A stretch of DNA of 53,136 nt from LSUCC0057 sp048549915 (GTDB lineage: Bacteria > Pseudomonadota > Gammaproteobacteria > Pseudomonadales > Porticoccaceae). Below the pieces are notes generated by a model. The model was not told the origin of the DNA. It saw only the letters and a program-made list of their open reading frames with translations, and searched no databases. Of the stretch, positions 1 to 10,400 are shown piece after piece (the first letter of the stretch is position 1; each line of letters starts with the position of its first letter). Location of the stretch: assembly GCA_048549915.1 (NCBI GenBank), contig JBLYYE010000008.1, positions 1 through 53,136 of the forward strand, written 5' to 3'. A program made the translations under genes and the position numbers.

Positions 1-2436
1 ACCAGCGAAGAAGGCGGTATGCCTGTCGAGACGTCTCTGCTGTTTGCTACCAACCAAGATCACTGGGGTTTCTCAGTTTCCGCAGCGTATCAAGAGCGCA
101 CCAATCGCGAGACAGGTACGAGAGAATCCAACTGGATTATTCCGGCGGGCGACTCTGCTCATGAAGGTAACCGTATTCCATCGACCGCAGTTATTACCAA
201 CAATAGCCTCCGCGATGATGATGTAACCTTTTATCAAGAGCCCTCTGCCTACTTGATCAAAGATAACGATCGCACTCGGACTAATGTTCAAACTACCTTC
301 CAACTGATGATGACTGATAACATTACCGCAACAGTAGACTACACCTACTCAGGTGTCGAGTTTGAGTCTGAGGGCACCATGTTTGGTCCTTGGCTTGGAG
401 GATGGACAACAGAACAGGCGACTATTAACGCAAATGGCGTTTATACAGATGCAGTTGTTGGTGATCGTGGTTATGATCATACCGTTACTTGGGGTGACTC
501 CAAAAGTAGCAATAACTCTTACGGTCTTAATTTAGTATGGGATGTTTCAGATAGCTGGCAAATTGAGTTTGACGCCCACAACTCAACAGCCAAGTTGGCC
601 GGCAATATCTTTGACAACGAGATGGGCGTAACGTCGCCGACAGACACCATCACCCACACCAACGGCGGAATTAGTGGTATTCACAGCTTCGCTTTTGATC
701 GCGACTTCACCGCAGCAGATATGCAAATTTCTAACTTGGTGATGAACGATGAAACGCAGGTTAATGAGATTGAGCAGTATCAATTGAAGGTGAACTGGAC
801 TAACCCAAACAACGGTTTTGTTAAAGCGGTCAATGCCGGTCTCTCTACTTCCGACAATCAATTTAGTCGCATTAAGCGCCAAGGGGCTTTCGCGCCAGGT
901 GATCGCTACGGTGCAGACGCTTTTGACGATGCACTGTTTCAGCGCACCTTGCTGGATGGCGACTTCATGGACTCTTTCAGTTTTACGCCAGGTACTAATT
1001 ACTACTTTGAGGTCGATGCAGCTGCTGCATATGCTGCTTTTGGTGCTTTGGGTTCGGGTCTAGTCGATAGTACCGATGATGCTGTCTGCTGTACCCCAGG
1101 TGAGATTGACTCTTTCGAACGAGTTCGCGAAGAGCTCGACTCAGCATTCATTCAGATTCAGATGTCTACCGACCTTGGTAATATGCCTCTAAATATCGTA
1201 GCTGGGCTGCGCTACGAGGGTGTGGATACCACCTCTACAAGCCTTTACCCGCTAGTCAGCCAAATTGGTTGGGGTATTGATGGCCTTTATGGAGTCCGCG
1301 GCGATGTCACCGATGGCTCGCGATACGGCAGCCACAGCACGGTACTGCCAGCCATCAATATGTCATTGGGTTTGGACGATAATCAAGTGGTTCGCATGTC
1401 CTGGGGTAAGACTATGGCGCGCCCCAATTTAGGCGACTTGGAGTCTCAACTGAACATTGGTGCACAAGATTTCTTTAGCCTGACGGCTACCGGTGGCAAC
1501 CCCGATCTCAATCCGTTGATGTCGACCAATTTCGATATCAGCTATGAGAACTACTACGATGAGGGATCTTATTTTGCGGTGAACTACTTCCGAAAGGAGA
1601 TTAAAGACTTTATCGGTTCACAAACCACTCGCGATCAGCCCTTTAATGGTCTAACCAACCCCTATGCTGGCGAGATTGGACAGCAGGCACAAGAGATCGT
1701 TGATGCCTGGGTAGCCGCAGATCGACCTTGGGATGTTCTTGGTAACCCTGATTTCGGTATTTTGCAGGGCTTTATTTGGGGTCAGCGTGGCGGCGGTTGG
1801 CCGATTGATCAACACTATGTCACTGCGGCGGCGATGATGCTGGCTAGTGGGTATGATAATTCTGTAGATCCTGGTGCAGCTTCATGTGGTGTTACCGCCT
1901 TTTATCTGTGTCAGCTTGAAATTACTGGCCAATCAACTGATCCCGCAGCGCTGTTTGATATCACTCAGCCCTACAATATGGAGAAAGGTCGCGTCACTGG
2001 TTGGGAATTCGCCTGGCAGCACCTCTTCCAAGGCACACCTTATGGTTTCACCTTTAACTACACCTTGGTGAGTGGCGGCAATGTTGAGCCCGACACTGCC
2101 GACGTCGGCCGTCAGTTCATACTGCCCGGTCTGGGTGATTCGGGTAACGCCTCGGTGTTCTATGAAGACGATACCCACACCTTGCGTTTAGCGCTTAACC
2201 ACCGCGCCGAGACGGCAGCTGGCTTTGCCAACTACGACCAGCCGGTGTTTGTTGAAGAGCGCAACCAGGTCGATTTCTCTTACCAGTTCCGTTACAGCGA
2301 AAACACAACTGTGTTCTTCGATGCGATGAACATTCTGGATGAAGAGACTCGCCTCTACGTGCGTCACCCCGAGATGCTGTTTTTGGCACAAGACCACGGC
2401 CCAGTTTACAAGTTAGGTCTGCGCACCAGCTTCTAA
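1..2436 (+). CDS. TonB-dependent receptor, 5'-truncated by window edge
   Basis: Outer-membrane beta-barrel receptor that takes up a ligand, probably an oligosaccharide, using TonB energy. The reading frame is open from base 1, so the start, signal peptide and plug domain lie outside the window and the ATG at 19 is internal. About 811 residues remain. They show alternating polar/aromatic barrel strands, a late Y-x-F-x-F-D-x-x-N-I-L-D segment typical of the C-terminal barrel of large TonB receptors, and a terminal Phe (LRTSF), the outer-membrane assembly signature. Long loops with Cys pairs (CCTPG; SCGVTAFYLC) are visible. It lies directly upstream of GH3, sugar symporter and GH16 genes, so beta-glucan (laminarin) oligosaccharides are the inferred substrate. 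The family is clear from barrel features; the ligand is inferred from neighbours only. Confidence 0.88.
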   Translation, partial: TSEEGGMPVETSLLFATNQDHWGFSVSAAYQERTNRETGTRESNWIIPAGDSAHEGNRIPSTAVITNNSLRDDDVTFYQEPSAYLIKDNDRTRTNVQTTFQLMMTDNITATVDYTYSGVEFESEGTMFGPWLGGWTTEQATINANGVYTDAVVGDRGYDHTVTWGDSKSSNNSYGLNLVWDVSDSWQIEFDAHNSTAKLAGNIFDNEMGVTSPTDTITHTNGGISGIHSFAFDRDFTAADMQISNLVMNDETQVNEIEQYQLKVNWTNPNNGFVKAVNAGLSTSDNQFSRIKRQGAFAPGDRYGADAFDDALFQRTLLDGDFMDSFSFTPGTNYYFEVDAAAAYAAFGALGSGLVDSTDDAVCCTPGEIDSFERVREELDSAFIQIQMSTDLGNMPLNIVAGLRYEGVDTTSTSLYPLVSQIGWGIDGLYGVRGDVTDGSRYGSHSTVLPAINMSLGLDDNQVVRMSWGKTMARPNLGDLESQLNIGAQDFFSLTATGGNPDLNPLMSTNFDISYENYYDEGSYFAVNYFRKEIKDFIGSQTTRDQPFNGLTNPYAGEIGQQAQEIVDAWVAADRPWDVLGNPDFGILQGFIWGQRGGGWPIDQHYVTAAAMMLASGYDNSVDPGAASCGVTAFYLCQLEITGQSTDPAALFDITQPYNMEKGRVTGWEFAWQHLFQGTPYGFTFNYTLVSGGNVEPDTADVGRQFILPGLGDSGNASVFYEDDTHTLRLALNHRAETAAGFANYDQPVFVEERNQVDFSYQFRYSENTTVFFDAMNILDEETRLYVRHPEMLFLAQDHGPVYKLGLRTSF

Positions 2437-2442
2437 ACGGTT

Positions 2443-2468
2443 TGGCTAACCACCTGTTTGGTTAGCCA
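2443..2468 (+). other. Hairpin just after the TonB receptor stop
   Basis: A 9-bp perfect stem, TGGCTAACC with GGTTAGCCA, encloses an 8-base loop seven bases after the receptor stop. The bases that follow (TTAGTTT) are a poor U-tract. It is therefore more likely a 3'-end stabilizing or attenuating hairpin working with the stronger terminator at 2489-2518 than a terminator by itself. Confidence 0.45.
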
Positions 2469-2488
2469 TTAGTTTGGCTTATCAATAT

Positions 2489-2518
2489 GGCACCCACCCT
2501 CGGGTGGGTGCCTTTTTT
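2489..2518 (+). terminator. Rho-independent terminator after TonB receptor gene
   Basis: An 11-bp GC-rich stem, GGCACCCACCC with GGGTGGGTGCC, has a minimal TC centre and is followed by six T. It separates the receptor from the downstream enzyme and transporter genes. These therefore either have their own promoter between about 2519 and 2557 or receive partial readthrough. Confidence 0.85.
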
Positions 2519-2557
2519 ATACAAAATTCTTACTCTCTGTTAAGGAATCTCTTAGCT

Positions 2558-4984
2558 ATGCTTAAACGCACCTCACGTTTTTTCGCCTTATCTCTGTTTA
2601 TGCTCCCGTTCACTGCGGGTGCACTCGAGCAGACCGACTCAGAGCTAGTCGCACTGATGGAGAGTATGAGCGTTGAGCAAAAAGTCGCGCAGATGATCCA
2701 AGCAGAGATAAAACACGTTACCCCAGAACAGGTGCGTGAATTTGGTTTAGGCAGCATCCTCAACGGCGGTGGCTCTTTCCCGCAGGCTAACAAACACGCC
2801 ACTGTCGATGATTGGGTGGCGCTGGCAGACGCCTACCATGCGGCCTCTGTGGATCGCTCCAAAGGTTCTGCCGGTATCCCCATTATTTGGGGTACCGATG
2901 CGGTACACGGCCACAACAACGTGATTGGTGCGACTATATTTCCGCACAATATTGGTTTGGGCGCCGCTAATAATCCCGAGCTGGTTGCCAAAATTGCCGC
3001 CGCTACGGCCCGTGAAGTAGCGGCCACTGGCATTGACTGGATTTTTGCTCCCACCGTGGCGATTGCCAAAGATGACCGCTGGGGACGCACTTATGAGAGC
3101 TACAGCGACCGCAGCGACATTATTGGCCGCTACGCCGGCAGTGTCGTGCAAGCGATGCAAAATGAGAATATCGCAGCGACCGCTAAACACTTTATCGGCG
3201 ATGGTGGCACTTTCCGTGGTATAGATCAGGGCGATGCAATCATGTCGCTAGAGAAGCTGCTGCTGGAGCACGGTATCGGTTACTCCGAGGCGATCGCTGC
3301 CGATGTAATGACGGTGATGGCTTCGTTTAACAGCTGGAACGGTGAGAAACTGCACGGCAGTTACGACTTGATTACTACCATCCTAAAGCAAGGTTTGCAG
3401 TTTGATGGCTTTGTAGTGAGCGATTGGAACGGTATCGGCCAGGTGGCTGGCTGCACCAACGACAACTGCGCGCAAGCCATTAATGCCGGTATTGATATGA
3501 TTATGGTGCCGGAGGACTGGCGCGCCTTTTTGGACAATACGTTAGCGCAAATTGAGCGTGGCGAAATTGCGATGTCACGCATCGATGATGCGGTCTACCG
3601 CATTTTGCGCATTAAAAAGCAGCTCGGTCTGCTTGAAGGTGTCGCACCCTCCAAGCGCTCGCCACTGGTTGGTAGCGATATTATCGGCAGTGCAGAGCAC
3701 CGCGCTATCGCCCGTCAGGCGGTGCGTGAGTCTTTAGTATTGTTGAAAAACAACCGCGGCTTGGTGCCGTTGTCGCCCAAGCAAAACATCCTGGTAGCCG
3801 GTTTGGCTGACGATATCGGTGTTGCCTCTGGCGGTTGGACAATTAGCTGGCAGGGCACCGGCAACAGCAACGCAGACTTCCCCGGCGGCACCTCAATTTA
3901 TGCGGGCCTTGCTAAGCAAGTGGCAGCAGCCGGTGGAACGATTAATTACAGCGCCAACGGCGATTACCAGAACAAGCCAGACGCGGCGATTGTTGTGTTC
4001 GGTGAGCAGCCTTACGCTGAAGGCCAGGGCGATATCGATAATCTCCAGTTTGATGCCGCCGCCAAGCAGGGTTTGCAGACACTGCGCAAACTCAAAGCTG
4101 AGGGTATACCAGTGGTTGCGGTGTTCTTAACCGGCCGCCCGCTTTGGGTTAACACAGAGATTAACAACGCCGATGCATTTGTTGCCGCCTGGCTGCCTGG
4201 CACAGAAGGTGAGGGCGTGGCCGATCTGTTGTTGCGAGATGCCAAGGGCCAGGTGCAGTATGACTTCCGCGGTCGGCTTTCGTTTGATTGGCCCAACAGC
4301 GACATCAATAGCGAAAACCGCGATCTGCCTGTTGATGATATTTTATTCCCTTACGGTTATGGCTTAAGCGCGGGCGAGGCCAGCGACAGCCGGCTAGATA
4401 ACCTCAACGAAGAGCCCTCGGTCGCCGCAGTAGCCAGTGAAGTGGTGGTTTTCCAGCGCGGTACAAAAGCGCCATGGCGCCCTTATGTCGGCGATGCCAG
4501 CAACTGGCGCAAGCTCTACAGCGGCGGAGTTGTGGCTACCCAGTTCGGTGAACTGACCGTCTCCTCTGTTGATATTGTGGTCCAAGAAGATGGCCGCAAA
4601 CTCAGCTGGCAGGGTAACGGTCAGCGCGAGAGCCAGTTCTACTGGCAAGCAGACCAAGGTATGGATTTAACCGCGTTAGCCGAGGACAATGCCGCGCTGG
4701 TGGTCAGCTACCAACTCCTGCGCGAGCCTACATCTGCTGTGGCGTTGCGTATGGATTGTAGCTACCCCTGTTCGGGAGCACTAAACATCACTGCTGAGCT
4801 TAAATCGAGCCAAGAGTGGCAAAACTTAGCACTCCCGTTGAACTGTTTTGCCCAACGTGGTGTCGACTTAAGTAAGGTGAATACGCCATTGCTGTTGAGC
4901 ACTGCAGGTGAGTTAGAACTGTTGGTGCGCAATGTCGCTATCACTGCTGAACTTGAAGGGACTGCTGTGCAGAGCTGCCAATAA
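2558..4984 (+). CDS. Glycoside hydrolase family 3 exo-beta-glucosidase (ExoP/CdxA-like)
   Basis: Retaining exo-acting beta-glucosidase that releases glucose from beta-1,3/1,4-glucan oligosaccharides, probably in the periplasm or at the cell surface. The frame is open from 2474, but I choose ATG 2558: AAGGAA lies about 10 bases upstream and the protein then begins with a signal peptide (KR, hydrophobic core, cleavage near TAGALE). The N-terminal GH3 barrel has GTDAVHGHNN, KHFIGDGGT and the catalytic nucleophile Asp289 in VVSDWNG. The alpha/beta sandwich domain follows from about residue 390. The last 170 residues resemble the galactose-binding-like C-terminal domain of ExoP-type enzymes. 808 residues is normal for that group. 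The gene follows the receptor terminator and precedes a sugar symporter and a laminarinase, which supports laminarin breakdown. Confidence 0.9.
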   Translation: MLKRTSRFFALSLFMLPFTAGALEQTDSELVALMESMSVEQKVAQMIQAEIKHVTPEQVREFGLGSILNGGGSFPQANKHATVDDWVALADAYHAASVDRSKGSAGIPIIWGTDAVHGHNNVIGATIFPHNIGLGAANNPELVAKIAAATAREVAATGIDWIFAPTVAIAKDDRWGRTYESYSDRSDIIGRYAGSVVQAMQNENIAATAKHFIGDGGTFRGIDQGDAIMSLEKLLLEHGIGYSEAIAADVMTVMASFNSWNGEKLHGSYDLITTILKQGLQFDGFVVSDWNGIGQVAGCTNDNCAQAINAGIDMIMVPEDWRAFLDNTLAQIERGEIAMSRIDDAVYRILRIKKQLGLLEGVAPSKRSPLVGSDIIGSAEHRAIARQAVRESLVLLKNNRGLVPLSPKQNILVAGLADDIGVASGGWTISWQGTGNSNADFPGGTSIYAGLAKQVAAAGGTINYSANGDYQNKPDAAIVVFGEQPYAEGQGDIDNLQFDAAAKQGLQTLRKLKAEGIPVVAVFLTGRPLWVNTEINNADAFVAAWLPGTEGEGVADLLLRDAKGQVQYDFRGRLSFDWPNSDINSENRDLPVDDILFPYGYGLSAGEASDSRLDNLNEEPSVAAVASEVVVFQRGTKAPWRPYVGDASNWRKLYSGGVVATQFGELTVSSVDIVVQEDGRKLSWQGNGQRESQFYWQADQGMDLTALAEDNAALVVSYQLLREPTSAVALRMDCSYPCSGALNITAELKSSQEWQNLALPLNCFAQRGVDLSKVNTPLLLSTAGELELLVRNVAITAELEGTAVQSCQ

Positions 4985-5040
4985 ATAGGGCTCTGCCAAA
5001 TAGATTAATCATTACAACAACTATAACGAGGTAACACGCC

Positions 5041-6600
5041 ATGATGTCAGAACTGGATCTTTGGATCGTAGGGATATATGCGCTAGCGCTATTTGGGCTG
5101 GCTCAGTGGGTGTCGCGAGAAAAAGTCGGCCACCAAAAAGACTCCAACGATTACTTCTTGGCGGGTAACTCTTTGCCCTGGTGGGCGATCGGTGCCTCTT
5201 TAATTGCTGCCAATATCAGTGCTGAGCAAATTATTGGTATGTCTGGCTCTGGTTACGCGATCGGTCTGGCGATTGCCTCTTACGAGTGGATGGCGGCCAT
5301 CACGCTGATTTTGGTCGGTAAATATCTCTTGCCGGTGTTCTTGCACGCCAAAATTTATACTATGCCGCAGTTCCTCGAGCAGCGCTTTGACCACCGTGTG
5401 CGCATGGTCATGGGTACTTTCTGGCTGGGTGTTTATGTCTTTGTTAACCTCACGGCTATCCTCTGGTTGGGCGCACTGGCGCTGAATACGATGACTGGCT
5501 TGGATATTGTGAACAGCATGCTACTGCTGGCGGCATTCGCGGTCGCTTACTCGCTCTACGGTGGGCTCAAGGCGGTCGCTTTTACCGATATCATCCAAGT
5601 GGTCTTACTGGTGGCGGGTGGTTTATTGATTGTTTATATCACCCTCAACATTGTCTCTGATAATGCCGGTGTGCTGGAGGGCTTCCGCCTGATTAGTGAG
5701 CGCGCCCCAGAGAAGTTCGACATGATTCTCTCTAAAGACAGCCCGCACTACATGAGCTTGCCTGGGCTGTCGGTGCTAGTCGGTGGTATGTGGGTGATGA
5801 ACCTCTCTTACTGGGGCTTTAACCAATACATCATTCAGCGTGCACTGGCGGCAAAAGATGTTGGTGAGGCGCAAAAGGGCATTGTCTTCGCAGCATTCCT
5901 TAAGCTGTTAATGCCGGTTATCGTGGTGTTGCCGGGTATCGCTATGTTTGTCATCAACAGCGAGCTCAGCTCACCCGACCAAGCCTACCCCAGTGCGATG
6001 GCGCTGCTGCCAGACGGTATTAAGGGTATTGTGTTCGCTGCCTTAATCGCCGCTATTGTCTCTTCACTGGCCTCGATGATTAACTCGATATCGACCATCT
6101 TTACTATGGATATCTACCCCTCACTGGTTAAGGAAAATCGCCGCGAGCCGATCTTGGTGGGCCGTGTGGCTGCCTTTGTGGCAATGAGCTTGGCTCTGAT
6201 TACTGCCAAACCGCTGCTCGGGAGCTTTGACCAGGCTTTCCAGTACATTCAAGAGTTCACCGGTTTCTTTACCCCGGGTATTGTGGTGATCTTCCTGCTG
6301 GGCATTTTCTATAAGAAAACCAGCGCCGATGGGGCACTGGCTGCCGCTATTGGCTCTGCAGTTTTCTCACTGGCGGGCAAGCTGCTGTTCCCGGCACTTC
6401 CGTTTATTGACCGAGTCGGTATTGTCTTCTTGCTGTGTGCCGGTCTGGCGCTGTTAATTTCGCACTACAAGCCGCAATCAGCCGACACTGGCCATGCTGT
6501 AGAACTGGGCGAAATTGATATGAGCACCTCACGCAGCTTTAATGTAGCCACCGTAGCGGTAGTTTTGATCCTCTGCGCGCTTTACATTACTTGGTGGTAA
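5041..6600 (+). CDS. Sodium:solute symporter (SSS family), SGLT-like sugar transporter
   Basis: Inner-membrane Na+-coupled symporter, most likely importing glucose or short glucans released by the flanking hydrolases. It has 519 residues with about 14 hydrophobic segments. The N-terminal half carries the motif group FLAGNSLPWW, ASLIAANISAEQ, GMSGSGYAIGLAIASYEW and YTMPQFLEQRF, which closely follows the bacterial SGLT (vSGLT) signature. Start ATG 5041 has GAGG nine bases upstream; a second Met follows immediately. It lies 56 bases after the GH3 gene and 10 bases before the GH16 gene, so the three probably form one operon. The SSS family is certain; the sugar specificity is inferred. Confidence 0.9.
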   Translation: MMSELDLWIVGIYALALFGLAQWVSREKVGHQKDSNDYFLAGNSLPWWAIGASLIAANISAEQIIGMSGSGYAIGLAIASYEWMAAITLILVGKYLLPVFLHAKIYTMPQFLEQRFDHRVRMVMGTFWLGVYVFVNLTAILWLGALALNTMTGLDIVNSMLLLAAFAVAYSLYGGLKAVAFTDIIQVVLLVAGGLLIVYITLNIVSDNAGVLEGFRLISERAPEKFDMILSKDSPHYMSLPGLSVLVGGMWVMNLSYWGFNQYIIQRALAAKDVGEAQKGIVFAAFLKLLMPVIVVLPGIAMFVINSELSSPDQAYPSAMALLPDGIKGIVFAALIAAIVSSLASMINSISTIFTMDIYPSLVKENRREPILVGRVAAFVAMSLALITAKPLLGSFDQAFQYIQEFTGFFTPGIVVIFLLGIFYKKTSADGALAAAIGSAVFSLAGKLLFPALPFIDRVGIVFLLCAGLALLISHYKPQSADTGHAVELGEIDMSTSRSFNVATVAVVLILCALYITWW

Positions 6601-6610
6601 AAAGAGACCA

Positions 6611-7423
6611 ATGACTATGCGACCACTCTTGCTTACCGCAGCCATGACGTTGCTCTCACTGCCTGCAATGGCCGCTGAGGGAGTGCCCAGCTGTGGTGCA
6701 CTAACCTTTGCCGATGAATTTGATGGCAGTTCACTCAACAGTGAGCAGTGGAATGTCGTCACCGGTGATGGCTGTGATAAAAATCTCTGTGGTTGGGGTA
6801 ATAACGAGCAGCAGGTATACAACCCTAAAGCCGCAGTGGTGAAGGGGGGTATGTTGCAGTTGATGGCTTACCAGGCCACGCAAAACGAGATTGCCTCTGC
6901 GCGACTTAATACAGCCGGTAAGTTTAGTCAGCTTCACGGTCGCTTCGAGGCGCGTATGCGCCTGCCCGCCAATCTAGGCTTGTGGCCAGCCTTCTGGTTG
7001 CTTCCAGAGAACAAGCAACAAGTTTGGCCGCTTGAGGGAGAGATCGATATCCTCGAGCAGAAAGGCTTCAATCGCGAGAGCAAACGCCAAATTTTGGGCG
7101 CAATACATTTCGGCGAGAAATGGCCCAACAACACCCATTACAGCGAGTCACTCACCCGCCCGCAGCCCTTTGCCGACAGCTGGCACGTCTACGCCATTGA
7201 GTGGAGTGAGGGCGAGATTCGCTGGTTTGTCGATGACAAGGAGTATGGGCGCGCCACTCGCGCCGACGCGGCGCCACACCGCTGGCCATTTGATGACAAG
7301 CCTTTTTATATAATTCTCAATCTAGCTGTTGGCGGTACCTTGGGCGGTGACGTAGTTGACGAAACCTTGCCCGCACACATGCTGATCGACTACGTGCGCG
7401 TTTACGATAAGCCTTGTAGCTAG
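6611..7423 (+). CDS. GH16 endo-beta-1,3-glucanase (laminarinase), secreted
   Basis: Retaining endoglucanase that cuts internal beta-1,3 bonds of laminarin-type glucans outside the cytoplasm. The signal peptide is about residues 1-21 (LPAMA-A). The GH16 catalytic signature E144-I-D146-I-L-E149 is complete, with Glu144 as nucleophile and Glu149 as acid/base. The extra residue between Asp and the second Glu is the bacterial laminarinase form. WNVVTGDG, GLWPAFWLLP, WHVYAIEWS and LNLAVGG are usual GH16 blocks. It has 270 residues, a single catalytic domain and no carbohydrate-binding module. Start ATG 6611 follows AAAGAGA; the second Met at 6617 is an alternative. Its stop codon touches the stop of the convergent RND gene at 7424. 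Confidence 0.93.
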   Translation: MTMRPLLLTAAMTLLSLPAMAAEGVPSCGALTFADEFDGSSLNSEQWNVVTGDGCDKNLCGWGNNEQQVYNPKAAVVKGGMLQLMAYQATQNEIASARLNTAGKFSQLHGRFEARMRLPANLGLWPAFWLLPENKQQVWPLEGEIDILEQKGFNRESKRQILGAIHFGEKWPNNTHYSESLTRPQPFADSWHVYAIEWSEGEIRWFVDDKEYGRATRADAAPHRWPFDDKPFYIILNLAVGGTLGGDVVDETLPAHMLIDYVRVYDKPCS

Positions 7424-10400
7424 TTAAGTGGCGCTGCGTCCGTAACGCCACTTGTACACGGCGGGTACCATCAGCAGTGCCAGTATCATCGAGCCGCCGA
7501 CACCGCCGACCAACACAATTGAGATAGACGGCCAGAAATCTCCCTCAACGAATATTAGCAGCGGTAAAAAGCCCCCGATAGTGGTCAGCGTGGTGGAGAG
7601 TATATGCCGCGTGCAACCCATGGTAGCCTCAACCAAAGCATCACTGTCGGCCTCTCGTGCACGCTGATCGGCGCGAATACTGGCCAGGACAACGATGCTG
7701 TTGTTAAACGCCAAACCAATCAAGCCGAGTATGCCCAAGAAAGTATTGAAGCCGATCGGGTAGCCCATGGTCCATGTGGCAAACAGACCTAATCCGACCG
7801 ACAAAAACGCGACTGTGCTGAGCAGACCAGCTAAGAACAGATTGCGAAACAACAAAATCAGTGTCGCCAGCGTTAATGTTAGCAGCAGCGGGATGTAAAT
7901 CATCAGGTCACCGCTGGTATCGGCGTCTTGTTCTAGCGCACCACCCAGCTCCAGCCGATAACCACTGGGTAGCACAAAGCCACTGTCGTCTAAATTTTCC
8001 AAAACCCGATTTGTGACATCGATGGGCAGGGCCCCGTTGCGTGTGTAGGCTTGCACGCGGTTGGTGCGCTGCGCGTTGTAACGGGTCATGCCGCCGAGCT
8101 CTGGGCGCAGAACAAATTCGCCCAGCGCGCTGGCGGCAATATTTTCACCACTAGGGGTAATGAACTGCTGGCTGGCTATGGCATCCAGGTCGCTGCGCGT
8201 GGCGTTGGCATAGCGCACTCTGATGGGCAGTTGCTCGAGGCTCTCGAGCACCATGCCGCCATTGCTGCCGTACAAATTAGCCGATAGTTGGTCGGCAATA
8301 TCTCCCAGAGATAGGCCAACTAATCGGGCAGTATCCTCATCGGCATCAAACCACAGTTTGGGCTCACCGCGCGGCATAGTGACATTGGTGGCGACGACAT
8401 CGGCATCGGCCTGCAGTGCCAAGCGCAGCTCTTCGCCTAGGCTCTGCAGTTTGTCGATGCTCGGCCCATAGAGACGATACTCAATATCGGTCACCACCGG
8501 CGGGCCTTGGCCAAACTGACGGATAACAATTTGCGCCTCTGGGAATCTTTCGTTGAGTTCGTTTTGCAGCGGCTCAATCATCGCTTTAGCCGAGCTGCTG
8601 TCGCTGGTTTTAATTACCGCCTCTGCGTAATTGGCGGCACCGTCGCGGTTCATCACGAGATTGTAATAGACGGTGGGAAAGCTTGCGCCAACCATCCACC
8701 AAACCGACTCGACTTGATCGAACTGACGAACGCTCTGTTCGACGCGCTCGGCTAAGGCCTGGCTACTGCGCACATTGGCATCAGCAGGGAGGGTGATCTG
8801 CACCTGGAACATATCGCGGTCGACCGGTGGAAAAAACTCTTTACCCAGTGAGCCGGCGGCAACAAACCCCAATAGCGGCCAGCCGACTGCAAATATTATG
8901 GCAGCGCCAGGGTTGCGCATCGCAGCGCTCAATGCGGCGCGGTAGTGCTGGGTGATTTGTTTCGGGTGGATACCGTTGTGCCACCAGCGGTGATCGTTGG
9001 CTCTGTCGGGATGGGTATAAATGCCTGCCAGTGCAGCAATAATAGTGATCGCGACAAAAAATGAAGCGGTAATAGCGATAATAACTGTACTGCCAATTGA
9101 GCCGACAAAGTCACCCGCATTACCCGGCAGCAGTAGGATAGGGGCAAAGGCCAATGCGGTAGTCACAGTGGAGGCGAGCAGTGGCACAAAAAGATGGCTG
9201 ACGGTCTCCTGCACCGCTTGCAGGGGAGGTACGCCGCGGCGGCGCCTTTGCATAATCTCATCGGCGACAACAATGGCGTTATCTATCATCAGGCCGATGG
9301 AGATAATCATGCCGAAGATAGACATCTGGTGAATGGCCTTGCCATCGAGTTGCAGCACCAGTAGCACTACGCAGGTAACCAGCGGCAGTACCGAGCCAAC
9401 AGTCAGCGCTAGCCGCCAACCCATCATAATAAAAACCACCGCTACTACGACTGCAGCACCGGCAATTAAGTTAGCGGTGAGATCATTGAGCAGACCAGTG
9501 GTATAGCGCTCTTGTTCAAATACTTTGTTGAGCGTGATCCCGGTGCCGATCTCTTGTTGAAGCGCAGTAACAATCGCGTTGCTAGCTTCAGCCCAGCGGT
9601 CAATACGTTGTTGGGCGCCCATCCTGGCGGCGACATAGATAACTTGCTGGCCATCGACAATGGCCACGGTAGCCGCAGGCTCACGCCAGTGCCGTTCCAC
9701 TTTTGCGATATCTCCCAAGCGCACCATGGCATCGTTGCTATCGGTAATTAGCGGTACAGCGCTAATCCGCTCGCTGCTGTCGAGCTGGCCAGATACCTCA
9801 ATATTGATGTTGCTCGACTCCCCGCGAAAAACCCCAGCGGGGCGCTTTACGTCTGCAGCGCGCAGCTTCGCGGCGATAGTCTGTAAGTTGATGCCCAGCG
9901 AATTGCTGTGTTGTGCATCTATCTCGACGGAGATCTCTTCCTCGGGTGCACCGTAAATGCGCACCAGCTCTGTACCGCTAACGGTGCGCAAGCGGTTGGC
10001 GAGCTCCTCTGCGGTGCGGTTGAGAATGGTCAGGTTGGCTTCGCCTGGGCCACTCCAAGCGATAGCCGTAAGCAGAGTAAAAGCGACAGTGCCGCGTTTA
10101 TCATCGACAAAGGGGGCTGAGGTGTTGGCGGGGAACTGGGTCGCGACTTGGCTTATCTTGTCCCGGACCTTTGAGAAAATCTGCTGGTTTTCGCCAGGTC
10201 CGACACTGTCTAGCAGGACCACTTTAATAAGTGACGTCCCTGAACTGGATGTCGATTCAAGCTTTTTAATACTGCTGACTTCTTGTAAGCCGCGCTCTAG
10301 TGGCTCGGTAATCAGTGTCTCTATACGTTCCGCAGAAGCGCCGGGTAGGGTGGTAATCACGGTGAGCAGGCGGTTGGTAATGCGCGGATCCTCGATCCGC

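Noticed and set aside
2474..2557. N-terminal extension of the GH3 protein from ATG 2474
   Set aside because: It would run through the receptor's terminator hairpin and bury the signal peptide.
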